Shown here piece after piece: positions 5,863 to 11,029 of a stretch of 11,029 nt of DNA. Numbering within the stretch: the first letter of the stretch is position 1; each line of letters opens with the position of its first letter. Location: assembly GCF_946479605.1 (NCBI RefSeq), contig NZ_CAMLGT010000120.1, positions 1 to 11,029 of the forward strand. Reading direction: 5' to 3'. This DNA comes from an uncultured Lacibacter sp. (GTDB taxonomy: Bacteria > Bacteroidota > Bacteroidia > Chitinophagales > Chitinophagaceae). A program made the position numbers and the translations under genes. The notes under the pieces are model-generated. The model saw only the letters and a program-made list of their open reading frames with translations. It had not been told where the DNA came from and made no database searches.

Positions 5863-6060
5863 TTAATCACTGCTACCATCACCTCCGCCATCACTGCTAT
5901 CAGATGAAGAATCATTACTGTGATCGTTATCAGAATAATCATAGCCGCCTCCGCTATTATCATTGTTGTTTTCAGAACTTTGAAAAGAAGTGTCTCTGTT
6001 TTTGTTAAGGCTGAAGAATACAACTGTTACAAAAATGGCAATGAAAATTCCGATCCACAC
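5863..6060 (-). CDS. Small single-pass membrane protein with Ser/Asp/Gly/Asn-rich tail
   Basis: This is a 65-residue protein. Residues 1-18 (MWIGIFIAIFVTVVFFSL) form one membrane segment, followed by a short basic patch (NKNRD). From about residue 25 to the end it is low-complexity and acidic, made of Ser, Asp, Gly and Asn and ending DGGGDGSSD. The segment followed by basic residues would put the acidic tail in the cytoplasm by the positive-inside rule, but this is uncertain. The ATG is 12 bases after the stop of the TPR gene, consistent with the last position of one transcription unit. No function is recognised. A longer frame on the same strand (5583-6023) overlaps ubiX and has no protein-like features. 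Confidence 0.68.
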   Translation of the reverse strand: MWIGIFIAIFVTVVFFSLNKNRDTSFQSSENNNDNSGGGYDYSDNDHSNDSSSDSSDGGGDGSSD

Positions 6061-6072
6061 AGGCTGCGTTTA

Positions 6073-7038
6073 TTAAAGTGAGTTAATAGACGGATCAGTT
6101 TCTTTTTGCTTGCAGTGCTGGTCAACCAGCTTTTGCACTTCATCGCCGTAATATTCTGAGAAACCGAATTTGAGTGCTTTCTGAAAGTCAATACAAGCTT
6201 CTTTGTTTTTCTTTTGCTTCAGGTAAATTAATCCTCTGTTCCTGTACGCATAGGAATTGGATGGAAGTTGGGTAATGGAATTATTGATGTCTTCCAGTGC
6301 GCCTTCAATATCCTTCAGTTTAAAACGGATATAACCTCGGTTGTTAAGAGCGTATGGCTCGTTTGGATGCATCTTGAGCAAGCGGTTGCTGTAGCCAAGT
6401 GCTTTTTCAAATTGCTCAAGTTCTGAATACAAAAAAGCAAGGTTGCCAAACACAGCATCAAATGTTGAATCGATCTGCAACGCCATTTCCAGGTAGGCAA
6501 TGGCTTGTTTTGATTCGCCAATATCAGGTAAAACGGCTCCCAGGTTTGTCATGGCGGCAATACATTTAGGATTTATTGTAATCGCATCTTTATAATCCTG
6601 TACAGCACCGGGAATATCTTTCAGCATCCGTTTTGTTTGTGCCCTGTTTATATAGATCACTTCTTTTAGGGTATCATTCTTTGCAAAACGGAATGCGTTG
6701 TTATAGTCGGTTAATGCGTAAGAATAATATTCATAACGTGCCAGCAGGTCTGCTCTTCTGAGATAGGCGTCACATGATTTGTTGTCTTTGATCAATGCTT
6801 TATTATAATCAAGCATTGCGCTTTCATAGTCTTTCATTTTTTCATAAGCAAAGCCTCTGCGGTGGTATGCTTCAGAATGATTACTGTCTTTCAGGATAGC
6901 TCTGTTAAAATAGTTAATGGCTTTGCCATAGTTTTCAATATCCATTTGTTGGGCGGCACTGTCTAACAATAGTTCAGGTGTTTGCGCATGCAATGAAAAA
7001 GAAAACAGCAGGCACAGGAATGCAATGTGAAGTTTCAT
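6073..7038 (-). CDS. Secreted tetratricopeptide-repeat protein
   Basis: This 321-residue protein has a signal peptide (residues 1-19, cleavage probably after SLHAQ), so it acts in the periplasm or at the outer membrane. The rest consists of about eight consecutive TPR units of 34 residues from residue 25 to about 300. Examples are AYHRRGFAYEKMKDYESA, YALNNRGYIRFKLKDIEGA and AYRNRGLIYLKQKKNKEA, with the usual NRG/RRG and DYxxA patterns. TPR arrays bind other proteins; nothing shows the partner. There is no lipobox and no enzymatic domain. It begins 32 bases after the MFS gene and is followed closely by the small membrane protein. A weak -7 match TATATTTA (7052-7059) precedes it, so a secondary promoter is possible. 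Confidence 0.93.
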   Translation of the reverse strand: MKLHIAFLCLLFSFSLHAQTPELLLDSAAQQMDIENYGKAINYFNRAILKDSNHSEAYHRRGFAYEKMKDYESAMLDYNKALIKDNKSCDAYLRRADLLARYEYYSYALTDYNNAFRFAKNDTLKEVIYINRAQTKRMLKDIPGAVQDYKDAITINPKCIAAMTNLGAVLPDIGESKQAIAYLEMALQIDSTFDAVFGNLAFLYSELEQFEKALGYSNRLLKMHPNEPYALNNRGYIRFKLKDIEGALEDINNSITQLPSNSYAYRNRGLIYLKQKKNKEACIDFQKALKFGFSEYYGDEVQKLVDQHCKQKETDPSINSL

Positions 7039-7070
7039 GGGATTATTTTTATAAATATAATTATTCAGTA

Positions 7071-8318
7071 CTAATATTCCAGTTTACGCAGAGTGGGTGC
7101 TTTAAACCAAGTGCCGATAACAACCGCTACAGTCATGCATCCACCAAAGATCACTGATGGTACTACACCCATTAGCCTTGCAGCGACGCCGCTTTCAAAC
7201 TGACCCAGCTCATTGCTGCTGTTAATGAACATGCTGTTTACGCTTAACACCCGGCCTCTTAGTTCATCGGGCGTTTTCAGTTGAAGAATGGTGCCACGCA
7301 CAACTACACTGATACCATCCAGCATACCTGCAATAAACAATGCAAAGAACGATAACCAGAAGAATGTTGAAATGCCAAAAACAATGATGCACAAGCCAAA
7401 ACCTGCAACAGCATACAGCAATAGGCGGCCTTGCTGTTTACGCAATGGGAAAACAGTGAGCATCACCACAATAACAATGGCACCAAAATCAGCAGCTGCA
7501 TTGAGCCAGCCAAAACCAATGGGCCCCACCTTCAGAATATCTTTTGCAAAAACAGGTACCATGGCTACTGCGCCTCCAAACAAAACAGCAAACAGATCGA
7601 GCACCAATGCTCCTAATACTTCTTTTGTTTTATACACAAACCGTAAACCTTCTTTCATGCTTTCCCATGTTTTCTTTTCTGCCTGTGCGGGTGCCGGTTT
7701 ATTTCCGATAGTATTAAAAATGAGTAATGCCAGTGAAATAGAAAGGATGATGCTGGTGAGTGTACCGGTGATGCCAAAACCGGCGATCATAAAACCAGCC
7801 AGCGAATGGCCGGTAACAGAAGCAGAAAGCCATGTGCCCTGGCTCCATGTAACAGCATTGGGCAATGTTGTTTTTGGCACAAGCTGCGATAAGATGGCGC
7901 CAAAGGACGGGCCGCTGAATGCTCTTGTGATACCTGTAATAAAAATGACGATGTAAATAAGAGTGGTGATGGTTGATTTACCAAAACTATCTTCAAAGTA
8001 AGCTGTTGAAACAAAGATGAGTAATGCAACACACAAGCCATATGATAATACCGAACGGAGGATCATATTCCTCCTGTCGCTGAGATCAACCACATGACCG
8101 GCATACAGTGCCATTGATACTGCAGGAATAACTTCAGCAAGGCCAACGAGACCAAGTGCTAAAGGATCGCCCGTAAGTTCATACATCCACCAGCCAACCA
8201 ATGTGCCCATCATACGCAAGCCCATGATGAACAGGAAACGGCCGATAATAAAATTCCGGAATTCGGTTATGCGAACAGATTCGAAAGGATCGTTTGAAAG
8301 AGATTTTGCCACAAGCAA
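7071..8318 (-). CDS. MFS transporter of the EntS-like (MFS_3) group
   Basis: This is a major facilitator permease of 415 residues with about 12 hydrophobic segments. It fits the branch that includes EntS and many exporters annotated as multidrug or siderophore efflux. Loop 2-3 carries the family motif A variant GHVVDLSDRRNMIL (about residues 74-87). A hydrophilic central loop lies at about 207-225 (NKPAPAQAEKKTWESMKEGL). The second half has ILQLKTPDELRGRVLSVNSMF, typical of this branch. No ATG is available at the N-terminus. The first start is TTG at 8318, and GTG at 8312 is almost as good. Both come just before the conserved DPFESVRITEFRNFIIGRF, while the first ATG would remove about 30 needed residues. 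The gene starts 17 bases after the kinase stop. The substrate cannot be inferred. Confidence 0.92.
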   Translation of the reverse strand: MLVAKSLSNDPFESVRITEFRNFIIGRFLFIMGLRMMGTLVGWWMYELTGDPLALGLVGLAEVIPAVSMALYAGHVVDLSDRRNMILRSVLSYGLCVALLIFVSTAYFEDSFGKSTITTLIYIVIFITGITRAFSGPSFGAILSQLVPKTTLPNAVTWSQGTWLSASVTGHSLAGFMIAGFGITGTLTSIILSISLALLIFNTIGNKPAPAQAEKKTWESMKEGLRFVYKTKEVLGALVLDLFAVLFGGAVAMVPVFAKDILKVGPIGFGWLNAAADFGAIVIVVMLTVFPLRKQQGRLLLYAVAGFGLCIIVFGISTFFWLSFFALFIAGMLDGISVVVRGTILQLKTPDELRGRVLSVNSMFINSSNELGQFESGVAARLMGVVPSVIFGGCMTVAVVIGTWFKAPTLRKLEY

Positions 8319-8335
8319 ATCTATGAATGAAACAA

Positions 8336-8968
8336 TTACCCAAGCGTTATATAGTGCTGGCCCTGCTCATATTCTTTATCCAGTGCATCAATAATGATCT
8401 GCAGGTGTTCTTTATTGCCCAGGAAATCAGCATTGCTGGCATCAACAAAAAGTGTTTTTATGTTGTGTTGTTTAATGTATTGGGTATATGTTTCCTGGAT
8501 GCTGAAAAGATATTCATCCGCAATCTGCTGTTCATAACTGCGGTTACGTTTGCGGATGTTTTGTTGCAAACGTGAAACAGGAGAGTGCAGGTAAATTAAT
8601 ATGTCTGGCTGTACCAGCTGCTGATGTATAATATCGAACAGATTTTGATATAAACGGAACTCATCTGCTGGCAGGTTTACTTTTGCAAACAAGAGACATT
8701 TGGTAAACAGGTAATCCGATATGGTAATGGAGTTAAACAGATCCTGTGTATGCAGCAAGTCTTTTAATTGTTTGTAACGCTCTGCCATAAAAAACAGTTC
8801 CAGCGGAAAAGCAAACTGTTGCGGGTTTTCATAAAACTTTGGCAGGAAAGGATTGTCGGCAAACTCTTCCAGTATCAGTCGTGCATTGTAATGTTTGCTT
8901 AGTAAATGTGCCAGTGTTGTTTTACCTGCACCAATATTTCCCTCTATTGTTACAAAATTGTATTTCAT
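8336..8968 (-). CDS. Deoxynucleoside kinase family protein
   Basis: This enzyme transfers the gamma-phosphate of ATP to a deoxynucleoside (salvage pathway, cytoplasm). Its 210 residues match the bacterial dNK family. The P-loop GNIGAGKTT spans residues 10-18. EEFADNPFLPKFY follows at about 34-46, with the acidic pair expected to contact the sugar. PLELFFMAERYKQL forms part of the substrate site. The arginine-rich lid is RLQQNIRKRNRSYEQQI. At the position of the usual DRS/ERS motif the sequence reads SDYLFTK, without the arginine, so base preference (dG/dA against dC/dT) is left open. It lies downstream of folK. An imperfect -7 element TTAATTTG (8976-8983) gives a very short leader. It is probably the first gene of a unit with the MFS, TPR and small membrane protein genes. 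Confidence 0.92.
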   Translation of the reverse strand: MKYNFVTIEGNIGAGKTTLAHLLSKHYNARLILEEFADNPFLPKFYENPQQFAFPLELFFMAERYKQLKDLLHTQDLFNSITISDYLFTKCLLFAKVNLPADEFRLYQNLFDIIHQQLVQPDILIYLHSPVSRLQQNIRKRNRSYEQQIADEYLFSIQETYTQYIKQHNIKTLFVDASNADFLGNKEHLQIIIDALDKEYEQGQHYITLG

Positions 8969-8975
8969 CCGGGGG

Positions 8976-8983
8976 CAAATTAA
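8976..8983 (-). promoter_or_regulatory. Possible -7 element of the deoxynucleoside kinase operon
   Basis: The minus strand reads TTAATTTG, one mismatch from TAnnTTTG, and its final G is eight bases before the A of the ATG. A TTG (9007-9009) lies 23 bases upstream, longer than usual. If it is used, the leader is only a few nucleotides. Confidence 0.35.
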
Positions 8984-9089
8984 AACAAGCCGTGAAATGG
9001 CGGCATCAACTTATACAGTTTGTGGAAAAATAGATGTATTAAGCCATACAGTTACAAATTTGCAAGGCAAAAAACGAGTTGATAGAGAT

Positions 9090-9149
9090 AAAGTCTGGCC
9101 GATATTGTATTTAAATACATGAAAGAAGCTGAAAGAACGGCCTGACTTT
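9090..9149. repeat. Inverted repeat with nested 14-base palindrome at the 3' end of folK
   Basis: The 12-base arms AAAGTCTGGCCG (9090-9101) and CGGCCTGACTTT (9138-9149) are complementary except at one position. The right arm includes the first two bases of the folK stop triplet. The 36-base interval contains the perfect palindrome TGTATTTAAATACA (9106-9119). No T-run follows on the minus strand, so this is not a standard terminator. It could be a processing stem between folK and the kinase gene, or a protein site. Confidence 0.6.
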
Positions 9150-9636
9150 AAGCAAGTTTTTTTACAGCCAGTTGATCGGCACATTCTCTCAATAAAGTGC
9201 CGATGGTTTTTTTATATACCGGGTGAATTTTTCGGGGCGATAATTCTGTGAGCGGAATAAGCACAAAGCGCCTGTCCTGTATGGCAGGGTGGGGAAGTGT
9301 TACAACCGCTGAATGATAAATAAGGTCATTGTAAAACAAGATGTCGAGGTCAATTGTACGTGGCCCGTATTTTTCAGTACGCACACGGCCAAGTTCCTGT
9401 TCAATCTGCAACAGCGTTTTCATCAGGTCATCAGGTGAAAGAGAGGTTTGTAATACGACCACTTTGTTCAGAAATGCAGCCTGGCTTGTTTGACCCCATG
9501 CAGCTGTTTCATAAACCGAGGACTCCTTGCTGATGCTGCCGCAGCGCTCACTCATCAACAGAATCGCTTTTTTGAGAAATTGTTTTCGTTGTCCCTGGTT
9601 GCTGCCTAATAAAATGTAAACCTTGTGTAGCGACAT
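9148..9636 (-). CDS. folK: 2-amino-4-hydroxy-6-hydroxymethyldihydropteridine diphosphokinase (HPPK)
   Basis: FolK transfers pyrophosphate from ATP to 6-hydroxymethyl-7,8-dihydropterin, the step before dihydropteroate synthase in folate synthesis (cytoplasm). With the ATG at 9636 the protein has 162 residues, a normal length. It starts MSLHKVYILLGSNQGQR and contains ETAAWGQTSQAAFLNKVV, IEQELGRVR, the HPPK signature KYGPRTIDLDILFYND and LPHPAIQDRRFVLIPLTEL. The frame remains open to 9729, but the extra 31 residues are not folK-like, and a longer gene would overlap the divergent permease. An imperfect -7 element ends five bases before this ATG, which supports the shorter form. The next gene on the strand is a deoxynucleoside kinase after a 179-base spacer holding an inverted repeat. 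Confidence 0.95.
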   Translation of the reverse strand: MSLHKVYILLGSNQGQRKQFLKKAILLMSERCGSISKESSVYETAAWGQTSQAAFLNKVVVLQTSLSPDDLMKTLLQIEQELGRVRTEKYGPRTIDLDILFYNDLIYHSAVVTLPHPAIQDRRFVLIPLTELSPRKIHPVYKKTIGTLLRECADQLAVKKLA

Positions 9637-9640
9637 GCTG

Positions 9641-9648
9641 TAAAAGTA
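9641..9648 (-). promoter_or_regulatory. Predicted -7 element of folK, leaderless spacing
   Basis: The minus strand reads TACTTTTA, then CAGC and ATG. It has one mismatch (final A for G) to TAnnTTTG, and the ATG begins five bases after its end. A TTG (9671-9673) lies 22 bases upstream. The arrangement copies that of the YkgJ-type gene. Confidence 0.45.
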
Positions 9649-9686
9649 TGGCAGGAAAAAGTTTTTCAGGCAACGGCATAAACAAA

Positions 9687-9694
9687 TAGCTTTG
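9687..9694 (+). promoter_or_regulatory. Predicted -7 element of the ABC permease gene, leaderless spacing
   Basis: TAGCTTTG is a full match to TAnnTTTG. TTTC (9664-9667), one mismatch from TTTG, lies exactly 19 bases upstream as the -33 box. CGCC and then the ATG follow, so transcription should begin at or next to the start codon. Confidence 0.6.
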
Positions 9695-9698
9695 CGCC

Positions 9699-10805
9699 AT
9701 GAGTCAACCTTACAGCCAGTGGAAAGCAATGCTGGCTATTTCCAGGGCAAGTTTCAGGGCAATATTCCGCAGTCCCTCGGCTGTTATTTTCAGCTTTGCT
9801 TTTCCGCTCATTTTCATCCTGGTGTTTGGATTTATTGGTGGCGGCAGCCCAACAGTGCGGATCGGTTTTACCAAGGGAACGGATACTTCTCAAAATAATG
9901 CGGTGTACCAGCAGCTCAGTAAGTATAAAACAATCAGGATCGTTGAAAAGTCAGAAGAGGAATTACGTAATGACCTTTCGAAAGGAAGGATCACGGCTAT
10001 TCTTGATATGAAGCCTAACGGTACTGATACGTTCCCGTTATACAATATCAGTATCCAAACATCTACTGCAAGTGTTGATCGCCTGGCAATACTTCAATCA
10101 ACAGTAAAAGATATTATTGTCGATATCGATCGCAGAAAAGCACCGGATGCACCAACGTATGCAAAGATTGAGCTGCCTGAACCCTTGCCCGGCCGTGTAT
10201 ATAAGACCATCGATTTTATTTTGCCCGGACAGTTAGGCTTTTCATTATTGAGTGCAGGTGTTTTTGGTGTAGCATTTTTGTTTTTTAATCTGCGTCAGCA
10301 ACTGGTATTGAAACGATTTTTTGCCACTCCCATCAGGCGTGGTTATATTTTATTTGGCGAAGGCATCAGCCGTGTATTGTTTCAACTTATTACCGCAGTT
10401 GTTATTCTGTTGATTGGCCGTTTTGTTTTTGGATTTACACTTGTGCATGGTGTGGTTACTTTTCTTGAAATGCTGATACTAAGTCTTGTTGGGTTGATTG
10501 TATTCATGGGCTTTGGTTTTATTGTGAGCGGTCTGGCAAAAAATGAAAGTACCATTCCACCATTTGCCAATATGTTTACGCTACCACAATTTTTACTGGC
10601 AGGTACATTCTTTTCTGTTGATACATTTCCTAAATGGTTACAACCTATTTGTAAAATATTACCCCTCACACACCTGAACGATGCCATGCGCAATGTTGCA
10701 TTTGAAGGAAGCCATCTGATCGATTGCGGCAAACAGTTAGGTATACTCGGTTTGTGGGGAGTTGTGTTGTATGCCGTGGCTATTAAAGTGTTTCGTTGGG
10801 AATGA
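9699..10805 (+). CDS. ABC-2 type transporter permease
   Basis: This is the membrane subunit of an ABC exporter, 368 residues. One membrane segment at about residues 27-46 is followed by an extracytoplasmic domain (about 50-170). Then a block of five membrane segments starts at about 173 with FILPGQLGFSLLSAGVFGVAF. The sequence LKRFFATPIRRGYILFGEG is the cytoplasmic coupling helix typical of the ABC-2 family. PPFANMFTLPQFLLAGTFF and LPLTHLNDAMRNVAFEG are the usual C-terminal motifs. The substrate could be a drug, lipid or polysaccharide. The ATP-binding partner, normally encoded next door, is absent: folK lies divergently upstream and an SRPBCC gene downstream. The ATG at 9699 is supported by the -7 element five bases before it. 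Confidence 0.92.
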   Translation: MSQPYSQWKAMLAISRASFRAIFRSPSAVIFSFAFPLIFILVFGFIGGGSPTVRIGFTKGTDTSQNNAVYQQLSKYKTIRIVEKSEEELRNDLSKGRITAILDMKPNGTDTFPLYNISIQTSTASVDRLAILQSTVKDIIVDIDRRKAPDAPTYAKIELPEPLPGRVYKTIDFILPGQLGFSLLSAGVFGVAFLFFNLRQQLVLKRFFATPIRRGYILFGEGISRVLFQLITAVVILLIGRFVFGFTLVHGVVTFLEMLILSLVGLIVFMGFGFIVSGLAKNESTIPPFANMFTLPQFLLAGTFFSVDTFPKWLQPICKILPLTHLNDAMRNVAFEGSHLIDCGKQLGILGLWGVVLYAVAIKVFRWE

Positions 10806-10816
10806 TAATGATGTCT

Positions 10817-10880
10817 GATTTAGGATTTATGATTTAGGATTTGGGTTGAACTCATAACCTTCAATCCTTAACCCTTAACC
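10817..10880. repeat. Short tandem repeats and hairpin in the permease-SRPBCC spacer
   Basis: Two 14-base units start GATTTAGGATTT (10817-10830 and 10831-10844) and differ only in their last two bases. Further on, CCTTAAC occurs twice in tandem (10866-10879). Between them GGGTTGAA (10843-10850) can pair with TTCAATCC (10860-10867) around a nine-base loop, with one G-T pair. No T-run follows, so a terminator is not supported. It resembles degenerate dispersed intergenic repeats. Confidence 0.6.
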
Positions 10881-10887
10881 TTCTTTT

Positions 10888-11029
10888 ATGCGTTTAATAA
10901 AAATGTTTTTGTTTGTGCTTATTGGGTTGTTTGCAGTGATAACAATCATCGGGCTGTTCATTCCATCTTCAGTAAAAATTTCAAGAGGAGTGATCGTTAA
11001 TGCCGACAGCAGCCGGGTGTATAATAACC
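10888..11029 (+). CDS. SRPBCC/polyketide cyclase-like protein, N-terminal fragment cut by window edge
   Basis: Only the first 47 codons are visible. The frame starts MRLIKMFLFVLIGLFAVI, a membrane segment to about residue 26. It continues IPSSVKISRGVIVNADSSRVYNN. A membrane anchor followed by a strand of the type ISRGVIVNADSSRVYN is the usual start of membrane-anchored SRPBCC proteins in Bacteroidota. It lies 82 bases after the permease stop in the same direction and may be co-transcribed with it, although repeats fill the spacer. The family call rests on this short N-terminus. Confidence 0.72.
   Translation, partial: MRLIKMFLFVLIGLFAVITIIGLFIPSSVKISRGVIVNADSSRVYNN

Noticed and set aside
5583..6023. 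146-residue open frame on the minus strand across the end of ubiX
   Set aside because: It overlaps ubiX antisense and the better supported 65-residue gene in another frame, and shows no protein family features.
7288..7956. 222-residue open frame on the plus strand inside the MFS gene
   Set aside because: It is antisense to a well-supported transporter, is rich in Pro, Thr, Asn and Lys without domain features, and arises from codon bias on the opposite strand.
9637..9729. N-terminal extension of folK to an ATG at 9729
   Set aside because: The extra 31 residues are cysteine-rich and unlike HPPK, would overlap the divergent permease start, and the ATG at 9636 has a -7 element next to it and matches the normal family N-terminus.

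Overview
The window looks like chromosomal DNA of a Bacteroidota bacterium, most likely a member of the Chitinophagaceae or a close relative. Three things suggest this. The proteins read like those of that group. Most genes lack a Shine-Dalgarno sequence. Several starts are preceded by the Bacteroidota -7 promoter element TAnnTTTG. No tRNA, rRNA, insertion sequence, prophage or CRISPR array was recognised. Most of the content is housekeeping or small accessory genes.

Layout. Positions 1-2096 (minus) hold the first 698 codons of glycine decarboxylase GcvP; its 3' end and pyridoxal-phosphate lysine lie beyond the left edge. Next, also on minus, come an ArsR-type repressor (2848-3177) and an AHSA1/SRPBCC protein (2370-2861). 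They overlap by 14 bases and sit behind a large palindromic operator that surrounds the -7 box. On plus follow a YkgJ-type cysteine-cluster protein (3322-3804) and an unrecognised lipoprotein (3935-4369) with a clear terminator. The 344-base gene-free stretch 4370-4713 carries two homologous minus-strand units: a perfect 38-base repeat, each copy followed by a different terminator hairpin. This is the best candidate here for an undescribed element, a tandem pair of small RNAs of about 70 nt. A secreted thioredoxin-fold protein (4714-5247, minus) and the flavin prenyltransferase UbiX (5286-5843, plus, GTG start) diverge from a 38-base spacer.

From 9636 leftwards the minus strand reads folK, a deoxynucleoside kinase, an MFS transporter, an eight-repeat TPR protein and a 65-residue membrane protein with a Ser/Asp/Gly/Asn tail. 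The last four are spaced by 12 to 32 bases and look like one transcription unit. At 9699 an ABC-2 permease diverges from folK. After a spacer of short tandem repeats, a second SRPBCC-type protein begins at 10888 and leaves the window.

Functional links. The arsR-AHSA1 pair looks autoregulated. folK next to a deoxynucleoside kinase joins folate and nucleotide metabolism. UbiX makes prenylated FMN for UbiD decarboxylases, none of which is visible here. Three genes (YkgJ-type, folK, ABC permease) have their ATG exactly five bases after a -7 element, which predicts leaderless mRNAs.
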